Below the pieces are notes generated by a model. The model made no database searches. It saw nothing but the letters and a program-made list of their open reading frames with translations, and was not told where the DNA came from. Below, piece after piece: positions 8,665-17,346 of a DNA stretch of 64,000 nt. Every line of letters begins with the position of its first letter. Within the stretch, counting starts at the first letter, position 1. Location of the stretch: contig JAWKKE010000001.1 of NCBI GenBank assembly GCA_041393415.1, positions 744,001-808,000 on the forward strand. The letters run 5' to 3'. Both the position numbers and the translations under genes were made by a program. This DNA comes from Thermoleophilia bacterium (GTDB lineage Bacteria; Actinomycetota; Thermoleophilia; UBA2241).

Positions 8665-9417
8665 GTGCAGATAGTCGCTGCTTCATCCTTCTGGTCAAGC
8701 TGGGCTTGGCCGACGGCCGCCGCGGCCCTGGGCTTCGTGTTCTTCGCCCTCGTCCTGCGTCAGTACCTGACCAGGCGTCGTCCACACCAGCTCGCTTGGT
8801 CGGTCGGCCTGTTGTTCTACGCTCTGGCCGCGGCCATGGAGGCGTGGTCGGAGTACAGCGGGCACTGGGACCCCACCGTGTACCGCATCTACATCGTCCT
8901 CGCGGCCTCCCTCGTGGGCTTTCTCGGTCTCGGGAGCCTCCACCTCCTGGCACGACGGCGCCGCTGGGGCGACGCCTACCTCGCCTTTCTGCTCATCTGT
9001 CTCGCGATCTTCTTCGTGGGCACCTTCACCACAGACCTGGATGCGAGCAAGCTCGTACCCGGCATCACCGTCGGCGGACAGGCGCTGGGCCCGAGTCTGA
9101 GCTTCCCACGCGTCATGTCTCTGCCCTTCAACATCAGCGGCACGATCCTGCTCTTCGGCGGTGCGGCATGGTCGGTCTGGCGCTTCGCGCGGCGACGAGA
9201 GTTCGCCTATCGGATGTGGGGCAACGTACTGATCGCCGCCGGCGCCGCCCTACTCGCCGTCGTCGGCTCACGAGCCCGTCTCGGCGAGACCGCCGGCCTC
9301 TACCCTGCCGAGATGATCGGAGCCGCGCTCATGCTCGCCGGATTCCTGGTCGCCGACACACTGGAGAAGGGCGCCCGCGCTGCACGAGCAGAGCGCATCG
9401 CAGGGACCCGCGACTAA
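8665..9417 (+). CDS. Multi-pass membrane protein, unknown function
   Basis: 250 residues with seven probable helices, beginning near residues 8-31 (SSWAWPTAAAALGFVFFALV), 42-58, 75-96 (YIVLAASLVGFLGLGSLHLL) and 105-123, with three more after residue 150. A roughly 25-residue loop (DASKLVPGITVGGQALGPSL) lies between helices 4 and 5. The topology resembles the 7TM sensor modules found on some kinases, but no cytoplasmic domain follows. The start is GTG with GGGGAG upstream. Convergent with the secreted-protein gene at 9453. Confidence 0.7.
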   Translation: MQIVAASSFWSSWAWPTAAAALGFVFFALVLRQYLTRRRPHQLAWSVGLLFYALAAAMEAWSEYSGHWDPTVYRIYIVLAASLVGFLGLGSLHLLARRRRWGDAYLAFLLICLAIFFVGTFTTDLDASKLVPGITVGGQALGPSLSFPRVMSLPFNISGTILLFGGAAWSVWRFARRREFAYRMWGNVLIAAGAALLAVVGSRARLGETAGLYPAEMIGAALMLAGFLVADTLEKGARAARAERIAGTRD

Positions 9418-9452
9418 GTCACATCCGTCCGCTCGCGGTCCATTGTCGGTCC

Positions 9453-10625
9453 TCACGGCACCATCTTCTCCAGCTTCTCGATCACGAGCAGCCAGCGCTC
9501 TGCCGTCTCGACCGGGATGGCCTTCCCCGACTGGGCCTCAATCTCGTTGGTCGTCGCCTGGAGGTTGTTCAGCGTAGTCTTGTACGCGCCCCTCTCGTAT
9601 GCCGCCTTGGCGGCAAGCAGCTTGGCCTTCAGCGAGGCTTTGAGCCCGGCGGGCAGCATCTCGTGTTCCTGCACGCCGAGGAACAGCTGATGAATATCCG
9701 TCCCGACGCTGCCACCGTCCACAGCGACGTCCATGACGTTCACGCCCGCAGCGAAGAGCTGGGAATTCGCATTCGTCCCATCGGTCTTGACCTTGCCGAT
9801 GTAGTTCGTCTGCCCGGGCTGACCCGTGTACCCGGTGATCCAATAGATGTAGTGGTCGTACGCATCGAACCGCCCGCCCAAGTTCGGCTGGCCGCTGATC
9901 AGATCTCTGTCGAGATGCAGCGACCAGATGAGTCCTGAGGGCGTCTCCCCGCGGCCTATCATGTCGCCTCTCGAGAAATAGAAGTAGGGCGACCCGACCC
10001 AGATGGCACCGAGGCTGTAGTCGTCGTCCGAGAACAGATCCTCCTGGTCGCTGCCGTCCGTGTTAGCCCAGGCAACCCAGGATCTCGATACGACGTTGGG
10101 CAGGTAGTACGACCAGTAGATGTGGTTGTCGTACACGGCAAGCCCCGTCGCGTGGGTGCTGATCACGTCCTGATCCACCTCGGTGCCGTCGACCCTCGCA
10201 CGAGCAATGCTTGGATGTCCGCCATACGGGTCCCAGTTGGTCCAGTAGATGTGAGAGACGCCGACATCGATGTTGCTGGGAGACCTGCAGCCAGTGATGA
10301 ACGACTGGTTGACCTCGGAGCCGTCGATCTTGGCCCGTCCGATAGTGCCACCACGCAGGTTGGCCCAGTAGATATACCCCCCGCCGACCGTCACGCCATC
10401 CGCCCCGCTACAGCCGGTGATGAAGTACTGGTCAACGACGCTGCCGTCGTTGTTGGCGCGGCCGATGCAGTCCTCCGAGAGGTTGACGCGTGTCCAGTAC
10501 ACGAAAGCATCGGCCGAAGGCGGCACCAACGCCGGCAGCAGCAGCGCCAGCACGAAGATGGTCGCCGTGAGCAACGTCCGCAGTTGCCACCTGTGCATAG
10601 AGAAATCCCTCGACACGCCGTCCAT
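9453..10625 (-). CDS. Secreted beta-propeller protein with C-terminal FIMAH domain
   Basis: 390 residues. The ATG at 10625 has AAGGAGAG six bases upstream. An N-terminal signal peptide follows the short MDGVSRDFS lead (LLTATIFVLALLLPALVPP, cleavage near PSADAF). Residues about 40-300 contain repeated units of the type IYWAN-IGRAKIDGSEVNQSFI, the DUF5050/YWTD-like propeller pattern, at least six times. The last 70 residues (LKASLKAKLLAAKAAYERG, NNLQATTNEIEAQSGKAI) match the FIMAH domain (factor I membrane attack complex/hydrolase-associated) seen at the ends of secreted bacterial proteins. Extracellular ligand binding is likely; the substrate is unknown. A palindromic operator-like cluster lies 65-110 bp upstream. 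Confidence 0.75.
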   Translation of the reverse strand: MDGVSRDFSMHRWQLRTLLTATIFVLALLLPALVPPSADAFVYWTRVNLSEDCIGRANNDGSVVDQYFITGCSGADGVTVGGGYIYWANLRGGTIGRAKIDGSEVNQSFITGCRSPSNIDVGVSHIYWTNWDPYGGHPSIARARVDGTEVDQDVISTHATGLAVYDNHIYWSYYLPNVVSRSWVAWANTDGSDQEDLFSDDDYSLGAIWVGSPYFYFSRGDMIGRGETPSGLIWSLHLDRDLISGQPNLGGRFDAYDHYIYWITGYTGQPGQTNYIGKVKTDGTNANSQLFAAGVNVMDVAVDGGSVGTDIHQLFLGVQEHEMLPAGLKASLKAKLLAAKAAYERGAYKTTLNNLQATTNEIEAQSGKAIPVETAERWLLVIEKLEKMVP

Positions 10626-10689
10626 TGCTCTCTCCTTCATCCCGCCGCCTGTCTCTCCGTCTCGAGTCTACGACCGGCCAAGAGGGCGC

Positions 10690-10732
10690 GCACTGTCCCG
10701 CGGGACAGCCGCAGGACAGTGCGAAGGGACAG
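10690..10732. promoter_or_regulatory. Palindrome and GGACAG repeat cluster
   Basis: CTGTCCCGCGGGACAG (10693-10708) is a perfect 16 bp palindrome. It overlaps a longer pair, GCACTGTCC (10690-10698) and GGACAGTGC (10714-10722), and a further GGACAG follows at 10727. Three GGACAG units lie at 11 and 13 bp intervals, upstream of the secreted-protein gene that starts at 10625. This looks like an operator for a dimeric repressor; no experimental support. Confidence 0.45.
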
Positions 10733-10925
10733 TCGGGAGTTGGCGGCAGAACGCCCGGCAGGCCGAGCAAACAAGGATCATGGGGAGAGCGGCTGCGCCA
10801 ATCACCACAGAGGAATTGTTCGACGTCGTCAGGCCGCATGGGACGAGCACGACCCCTACGCCGGTGACGCGAGCGAACTCTCCAACTCCAATGCTCCGCC
10901 TCTACGCATCCCTACAACGACACCA

Positions 10926-11364
10926 TCTCGGCAGGCAACGCTTGCCGAGATGGTGGCTGGTGTGGTCATGTAGGCCTGTCGTGACCTCTTGTCGTGGGGG
11001 TGCATATGCTCGGGTCCATAGTGGCGGCCACGTTCTGGGGGTTCTTCTGGTGGATCATCGCCGTCATCCTCTGGGCGTTCTTCATCTACTTCACGTTTCA
11101 GCTTGCAGCGAACAAGGGGCGCAGTCCGCTGCTCTGGGTCATCCTGGCGATGTTCTTCCCGCTCATCACGATCATCGTCTTGTTGATCCTTCCACCCAAG
11201 AGCAGGCCACTTGTTTGAACCTGTCCGCGGCGTGTCCATGATCGAGAGTTCTGTGGAGCTCTAGGGATCGCGCCACCTCTGCGCCAAGTCACGTGCATGG
11301 CCGCTCCGATGAGAGCCCCGTCTGCAGTGCCCTCGCCGGCGTGAACGCTGTCTTCGCCGGCGAT
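10926..11364. repeat. Direct duplication, copy 2 of about 438 bp
   Basis: Second copy of bases 7882-8319, same orientation. It ends at cgccggcgat (11364), where copy 1 continues into the ferritin-like fragment and copy 2 continues into an IS3-like transposase scrap 28 bp later. The 300 bp before it (10626-10925) hold only the operator-like cluster at 10690. Confidence 0.9.
11006..11218 (+). CDS. Small two-helix membrane protein (duplicated gene, copy 2)
   Basis: 70 residues, identical to the protein at 7962-8174, including the upstream GGGGGTGCAT spacing. Both helices and the PPKSRPLV tail are intact. See copy 1 for the description; function unknown. Confidence 0.65.
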   Translation: MLGSIVAATFWGFFWWIIAVILWAFFIYFTFQLAANKGRSPLLWVILAMFFPLITIIVLLILPPKSRPLV

Positions 11365-11391
11365 CGTCTCCGGCACCGGCGGGCGATACTT

Positions 11392-11538
11392 GAGCGGGCC
11401 GTCAAGAAGGAACTGACCCACCGTCGCGCCTTCAAGAACCGCGACGTCGCATGACTCGTGATCCTCGACTACATCCAGGCGTTCCACAATCCGCACTCGC
11501 TACCACTGCGACGAACACCGGAGCAATTCCAGCTCGCT
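11392..11538 (+). pseudogene. IS3-family transposase (OrfB C-terminus) remnant
   Basis: One frame reads RAVKKELTHRRAFKNRDVA, then a TGA stop, then LVILDYIQAFHNPHSLPL and RRTPEQFQ. This matches the end of the IS3 OrfB catalytic domain (typically LK-EL-HRR-F, then I-DYIE-FYN--R-HS-LGY-SP-EFE), with the stop and a short internal loss. No terminal inverted repeats or OrfA are visible. It abuts the end of duplication copy 2, so IS activity or recombination may have produced the duplication. The rest of 11539-11789 shows nothing recognisable. Confidence 0.6.
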
Positions 11539-11789
11539 TCTTCAAGAGCGACGCTCATCGCTGGGAGTGGCCGCAGAGCGAGAACCCGATCCGCATGGCA
11601 CGAGCAAGTAGACCGGTTCGCCAGCGGCTGACGCACCGCTCAACGAAACGAGGGGCGCCGGAATCTGGTAGTTGCCGGAGTACAATCGTCACATGGGCCT
11701 GCGGTGACTCCGGCCACAGCGCCTGCGGTAACGGTGTTCACATGCGGTGTGAGGGACGGAGCGAAGTCAGCACGGGAGGAAGATCCACG

Positions 11790-14150
11790 ATGGCCAAGGA
11801 AGAGACGTACCCCGAGCGCCACACAAGAGAGGTCTTCAAGGGCAAGATCGAGCTCGATGTCCGCGACTCGGTGCCCGACTGGGGCCCGTACATGCCTCCG
11901 GTGGCACCCGACGACGCACCGAACGTCCTCTTCATCCTCTACGACGACACGGGGATGGCGGCCTGGTCGCCCTACGGCGGTGGGATCAACATGCCGACGG
12001 CGCAGAGGCTGGCCGACAACGGGCTGACCTACACGCAGTGGCACACCACCGCCCTGTGCGCGCCGACCCGTTCCACCTGCCTAACCGGCCGCAACCACCA
12101 CGTCAACGGCTTCGCCGAGATCGTCGAGGCCTCCAACGGCTTCCCCGGCTACCACGCCCGCATCCCCGACCAGTGCGCCACGATCGGCCACCTCCTCCAG
12201 GATGCCGGCTGGAGCACCTTCTGGGTGGGCAAGGACCACAACGTGCCCGAGCAGGACAACGCCCCCGGTGGGTACAGGGCCACCTGGCCCCTGCAGCAGG
12301 GCTTCGACCGCTTCTACGGCTTCCTCGGCGGCGAGACCAACCAGTACTATCCGGACCTGGCCGAGGATAACCACTTCATCGAGCAGCCGTACCTGCCCGA
12401 GGACGGCTACCACCTGTCCAAGGACCTCGCCGACCAGGCGATCCGCATGATCCGCGACAACAAGGCGAGCAACCCCTCGAAGCCCTGGTACATGTGGTAC
12501 TGCCCGGGCGCCAACCATGCTCCCCACCACGCGCCCAAGGAGTACATCGACAAGTACAAGGGCGCCTTCGACGACGGTTACGAGGCGTACCGCGAGTGGT
12601 GCCTGGCGCGCATGATCGAGAAGGGCGGCCATGCCCGAGGACGCAGCTGACGCTGTCAACCCGATGCCCGACGACCAGGCGAACGAGCCTGACTACGTCC
12701 CGGCTGGGACACCTTGAGCGATGACCAGAAGAAGCTCTTCTGCCGTATGGCCGAGGCGGGTAGCCTTCTTGAGTACACCGACGCCCAGATCGGGCGTCTG
12801 ATCGACTACTTGGATGAGTCGGGCCAGCTCGACAACACCCTGGTGCTTTACGCCGCCGACAACGGCACCTCGGGCGAAGGCTCAGAGAACGGTTCGGTCA
12901 ACGAGAACAAGTTCTTCAACGGCTTCCCCGACGATCTCGAAGAGAACCTGACGATGATCGACAAGCTCGGCGGGCCCGACTGCTACAACCACATGCCCAC
13001 CGGCTGGGCGGCCGCCTTCTCCACGCCGTTCAGAATGTTCAAGCGCTACTCGCAGTACTCCGGCGGCACCTGCGACCCGATGATCATCTCCTGGCCCAAG
13101 GGCATCAAGGCGCGCGGCGAAGTGCGGCACCAGTACCATCACTCGACAGACGTCGCGGCGACCATCCTCGACGTCTGTGGACTCGAGATGCCCGACACCT
13201 ATCGCGGGGTGGGGCAGTACCCGATGAACGGCATCTCGATGCGTTACAGCTTCGACGCCGACCCGGACGGGCCGACCCAGAGAAAGACTCAGTACTACGA
13301 GATGATGGGCACTCGCGGCATCTGGGAGGACGGCTGGCATGCCGCGGCCACGCACGCGCCACTGACCGGCAAGGGCCACTTCGACGAGGACCGGTGGGAG
13401 CTCTACAACGTAGACGAAGACCGCTCTGAGTCCACGGACCTCGCCGACCAGCACCCGGAGAAGCTCGAGCACCTCAAGCAGCTGTGGATGGACGAGGCGC
13501 GCAAGAACCTCGTGTTGCCCCTCAACGATGCGCCTCCGATCGTCCTCGCCAACATCGAGCGGCCTTCCTCCGAGCCGCCACGCGAGCGGTTCGTCTACTA
13601 CCCGGACACGAGCGCGATCCCCGAGGGCGTGGCCGCCAACCTTCGCGGCCGCTCGTACAAGATCCTGGCCGACGTCGAAGTCGGCGAGGATTGCAGCGGC
13701 GTCCTCTTCGCCCACGGTTCCCGCTTCGGTGGGCACGCGCTGTTCATCCACGAGAGCAGGCTCTACTACGTGTACAACTTCCTCGGCATCCCACCGGAGC
13801 AGAAGCTAATCTCCCGCGACGATCTCAAGCCCGGTAGGTACACGTTGGGCGTGGAGTTCATCCGCGAGAAGGCGGGCGAGTACCACGAGTCGCACGGCAC
13901 GGCCAAGCTGTACGTGAACGACGAGGTGGTCGCCGAAGGGCCGATCCGCACCCAGACCGGCAAGTTCACGTTGTGCGGTGACGGCATGTGCATCGGCCGC
14001 GACAGCGCCGACGCAGTAGCCAGGGAGTACACCCCGGAGACGCAAGGCAAGTTCAGCGGCGGCACCATCCAGTTCGTCGAGGTGTCGGTCGGGAAGGAGC
14101 AGTACCGCGACCTCGAGGCGGAGATCGCCGCGGCGATGGCGCGAGACTGA
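11790..14150 (+). pseudogene. Arylsulfatase (Cys-type), interrupted by two compensating frameshifts
   Basis: The ATG at 11790 follows GGAGGAAG. The first part (11790 to about 12625) carries the metal-site start NVLFILYDDTG and the sulfatase signature CAPTRSTCLTGR, whose Cys (about residue 90) becomes formylglycine; then WVGKDHNVPE and GANHAPHHAPKEY. At aagggcggccatg (near 12625) one extra base moves the frame; MPEDAADAVNPMPDDQ and NEPDYVP continue in the next frame, and near 12703 the original frame returns at WDTLSDDQKKLFC, running to 14150 with YAADNGTSGEGSENGS and SWPKGIKARGEV. Translated together it would be about 785 residues, normal for large arylsulfatases. Either sequencing error or true inactivation. 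A formylglycine-generating enzyme is needed; the maturase at 52162 could serve. Confidence 0.8.
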
Positions 14151-14522
14151 GCTTGGAGGCGGCAGGCCTTCGGGCTCTGCCGACAACATATCGCCGAGCG
14201 TGTCGACGGCAGCGAGGTCGGGACGTCGTACCCCAAGTACGAACGTAGGACGGCGCCGCCGAGTGCCGTTGCCGGCACCGCTGCCTCGCGGCTCTACAGT
14301 CCGACCCTGGGAGCATAGCCCGCCTTGATTCTCTCAACGCCCCGTTGCATCGATCACCCTGCCGTGGGCAGCAGCGGCGCGTGGGTGTTCCTGTGGTCAG
14401 AATGACACGCTCCGCGATCAGTGAGCCACCGAGTTGCCCAACCACCTTCGTCGCGGCGCGACCGGATGGCCCGAGTTCGACCGCCCTGAACATTGGCCGG
14501 TTTCCCCCGTTGGAGTGACGCC
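14151..14522. other. Intergenic region before the MalT-like regulator
   Basis: 372 bp. A short hairpin, GTGCCGttgcCGGCAC, lies near 14264. No coding potential or further structure that I trust. It presumably carries the regulator's promoter. Confidence 0.35.
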
Positions 14523-17210
14523 GTGGCCGATCTCGTCTCAACGAAAACTGTCGTGCCAAGACTGCCGGACGGTCTCGTATGCCGTTTGGCCCCGATCCAG
14601 ACGCTGCGCAGGGGACTGTCGAGTCGCCTCACTCTCGTCTCGGCACCGGCCGGCTACGGCAAGACGACCCTTGTAGCCGCCGGACTCTCGGGACTCGCTG
14701 CGCACTGCGGATGGCTCAGCCTCGATCCGAGCGACAACGATCCAGTCCAGTTCTGGCGCTATGTAGACGTGGCCATCGCCGGCTCCGGCGCAATCGCCGC
14801 GCAACGTATACTCGATAGGCGCACGAATTCACCCCATTTCTCGGCAGACACTCTCGTGTCAAAGCTCGTCAACGAAATGGCACAGCGCGCCGAACCTCAA
14901 CTCCTTGTACTCGAGGACTACCACGTCATCGAAGCCACATCCGTGCACAAGAGCCTTGAGAGATTCGTGGACCACCTCCCGTCTCAGGCCCATGTGATCG
15001 TCATCTCTCGCGTGGACCCACCGCTCCCACTCGCTCGCCTGCGTGCGCACGGCGAGTTGAACGAGATCCGCGTTGGCGACCTGCGCTTCTCGACTGACGA
15101 GGCAGACCTACTGCTCAACAGAGCTATGGGGTTGAGTCTCGACGCAGCGCAGATCGCCTCCCTAGTGGAGCGCACCGAGGGATGGGCAGCCGGACTGCGA
15201 CTCGCGGGGCTATCCCTGAAGGGACATCAAGATCGCGAGTCGTTTGTAGCCTCTTTCGGAGCAACTCACTCCTACGTTCTCGACTACCTCACCGAGGAGG
15301 TGTTGACACGCCAGGATGGTGAACTCGAGAGTTTTCTGAGCCAGACGTCGATACTTGATCGACTGTGTGCACCACTCTGTGACGTGGTTACTGGACGAAC
15401 CGACTCGCAAGAGATGCTCCGCCGCGCAGAGAATGCAAACCTCTTCATGGTCCGACTAGACGACGAGCGTCGCTGGTACCGATTTCACCGGCTTTTCGCC
15501 GATCTGTTGCGCCAGCGGCTGCGCGATCGCGACCCCGAGGAGGCCATCGCCCTCCATAAGCGCGCAAGTCTTTGGTTTGAGCAAGAGGGAGACCTTGAGG
15601 AGGCCGCCCGCCACGCCCTCGCCGCCGGCGACGACCGACGAGTGGCGGCCCTGCTTGAGCAGGTGCTGATCACACTGGTGACCACGGGCAGGACCGCAAC
15701 GGCACGAATGTGGATGGATGCACTCTCGGCAGAGATGCTCGACAAGCATCCCCTGCTGGCCGTCTGGGGCTCATGGGCCAGCTTCCTCCGGGGAGACGTC
15801 CGCGAAGCTCGACGTCTTATTGTCTTGGCCGGGAGCGATCCCAAGGCCGACGGTGCCGTTGTCACGATCCGGGCATTCCTCAGTCGTGCCGTCGGCAACC
15901 TCACCCGAAGCCTCGAGGAGAGCGAAACCGCCCTCGCTCGGCTCCCTGTCGAGATGCCGTTGCTCCGCGGCATGGCAACGTTTAACCTGGCCGTCCTCCA
16001 TACCTTCGGCGGCGACATCGATATCGCCCGCAGGCTCAGCGAGGAAGCGCTTGCCCTCGCCCGCCATTCACGACCGTTCTGGGACGATGGCGTCATCAGC
16101 AACTTGCTCGCACGGGTTGCCCTACAGAGCGGGCGACTACTCGAAGCCGAGGAGATCTGCAGTGCAACCATCGAGGAGGGACTTGGCTCCTCAGGCACGG
16201 CACCAGTCCCGGTACTAGCCCACGTGTACGTCACCCTAGGAGATGTCCGTCTCGAATTCGACCAGTTGCCCGAGGCCCAGAAGTGCTTCGACCGAGCCCT
16301 CACAATCTGCGAGCCGACCGGCGAGCCCGCCGCCGCCTTCGGCGCCCGCCTCGGCATGTCACGCATCGCCTTCGCGCAAGGCGACATCCACGGTTCGAGA
16401 GAAGCACTCAAGCACGCCGGTGCCGCCCTGCCGGTGAATCTGGCTCCGTGGATCCGGCCCTATCTCGAGAGCTGGGCAGCTCGCCTCGCCTCTGCTGAAG
16501 GAAACCACGCCGTGGCTCTGAACCACGCCACACACGCTGAGGAGGCCTGCGTTCACGGCGGCCAGTTCGCGGTCCTCCACTATCCCACGTTTCTCAATGT
16601 CGCCCGCGTGCGTCTTGCTGCCGGATGTCCAGCTGATCGGGCGCAACGATTGCGAGACATGGCAGAACGGGCTGAGCGCGAGGGTCGTACAGGGATGCTG
16701 ATCGAGATCCTGACCGTAGGAGCCGAGATCCTCGACGCCGAGGGCCACGAGAAAGACGCCGCGACAGAGTTGAAACGTGCGCTCGCCCTTGCCGACCCCA
16801 GAGGCTACGCTCGGACATTCCTAGACGACGGCGAGCCCGTGGCCCGACTGCTACGCGTCATCGCATCCCAGGGCCACGGCGGAGCCTATCTCGGCAGACT
16901 CGCAGACGCCTTCACGTCATCAGGCCCCCTCCAGAGCAGCCGAAGGCCCATGGCTGGACGAGCGGCGACGGCCCGGCGCCAACGGCGCCGCGACTTGGGT
17001 CTTCCCACGGATCCCGAACCACTCCTCAGCGAGCGCGAGCTTGAGGTTGTGCGCCTGTTGGCGCAAGGGAAGTCCAACAAGGAAATCGCGTCTCAGCTCT
17101 ACCTCGCAGAAGGCACCGTGAAGAAGCACGTCTACAACATCTGCATGAAGCTGGGAGCTGCTCGCCGGAGCCACGCCGTCGCCAGAGCCCGTGAGCTCGG
17201 TCTCCTGTAA
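14523..17210 (+). CDS. MalT-like (LAL-type) LuxR-family transcriptional regulator
   Basis: 895 residues from the GTG at 14523, which has GGAG seven bases upstream; a TTG ten codons earlier lacks one. An N-terminal STAND NTPase has Walker A in APAGYGKTTL (about residue 43) and Walker B-like LLVLEDYHVI (about 127). A long TPR-like helical region (about 330-800) follows, and the C-terminal LuxR helix-turn-helix starts at LLSERELEVVRLLAQG, with NKEIASQLYLAEGTVKKHV and the usual KLGA ending. Members bind an inducer with the TPR region, hydrolyse ATP and activate nearby promoters. The neighbours are the arylsulfatase upstream and, 136 bp downstream, a DHA2 exporter, either of which may be the target. 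Confidence 0.85.
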   Translation: MADLVSTKTVVPRLPDGLVCRLAPIQTLRRGLSSRLTLVSAPAGYGKTTLVAAGLSGLAAHCGWLSLDPSDNDPVQFWRYVDVAIAGSGAIAAQRILDRRTNSPHFSADTLVSKLVNEMAQRAEPQLLVLEDYHVIEATSVHKSLERFVDHLPSQAHVIVISRVDPPLPLARLRAHGELNEIRVGDLRFSTDEADLLLNRAMGLSLDAAQIASLVERTEGWAAGLRLAGLSLKGHQDRESFVASFGATHSYVLDYLTEEVLTRQDGELESFLSQTSILDRLCAPLCDVVTGRTDSQEMLRRAENANLFMVRLDDERRWYRFHRLFADLLRQRLRDRDPEEAIALHKRASLWFEQEGDLEEAARHALAAGDDRRVAALLEQVLITLVTTGRTATARMWMDALSAEMLDKHPLLAVWGSWASFLRGDVREARRLIVLAGSDPKADGAVVTIRAFLSRAVGNLTRSLEESETALARLPVEMPLLRGMATFNLAVLHTFGGDIDIARRLSEEALALARHSRPFWDDGVISNLLARVALQSGRLLEAEEICSATIEEGLGSSGTAPVPVLAHVYVTLGDVRLEFDQLPEAQKCFDRALTICEPTGEPAAAFGARLGMSRIAFAQGDIHGSREALKHAGAALPVNLAPWIRPYLESWAARLASAEGNHAVALNHATHAEEACVHGGQFAVLHYPTFLNVARVRLAAGCPADRAQRLRDMAERAEREGRTGMLIEILTVGAEILDAEGHEKDAATELKRALALADPRGYARTFLDDGEPVARLLRVIASQGHGGAYLGRLADAFTSSGPLQSSRRPMAGRAATARRQRRRDLGLPTDPEPLLSERELEVVRLLAQGKSNKEIASQLYLAEGTVKKHVYNICMKLGAARRSHAVARARELGLL

Positions 17211-17346
17211 CACCCCGCCGCTGGGTTGCGGTCGACGCCGCGACTGTCAGGAATAAACCCTCAATCGCCACTTTCGGCCGCTGACCTTTCCGCCGGTTTA
17301 CTCCACACTCTCGTTGTGGACCCATCCCCTGACCGGAGGTGAAGCC

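Noticed and set aside
8496..9938. 480-codon plus-strand frame
   Set aside because: Overlaps the membrane-protein gene in another frame and the secreted-protein gene on the other strand; no protein-like pattern.
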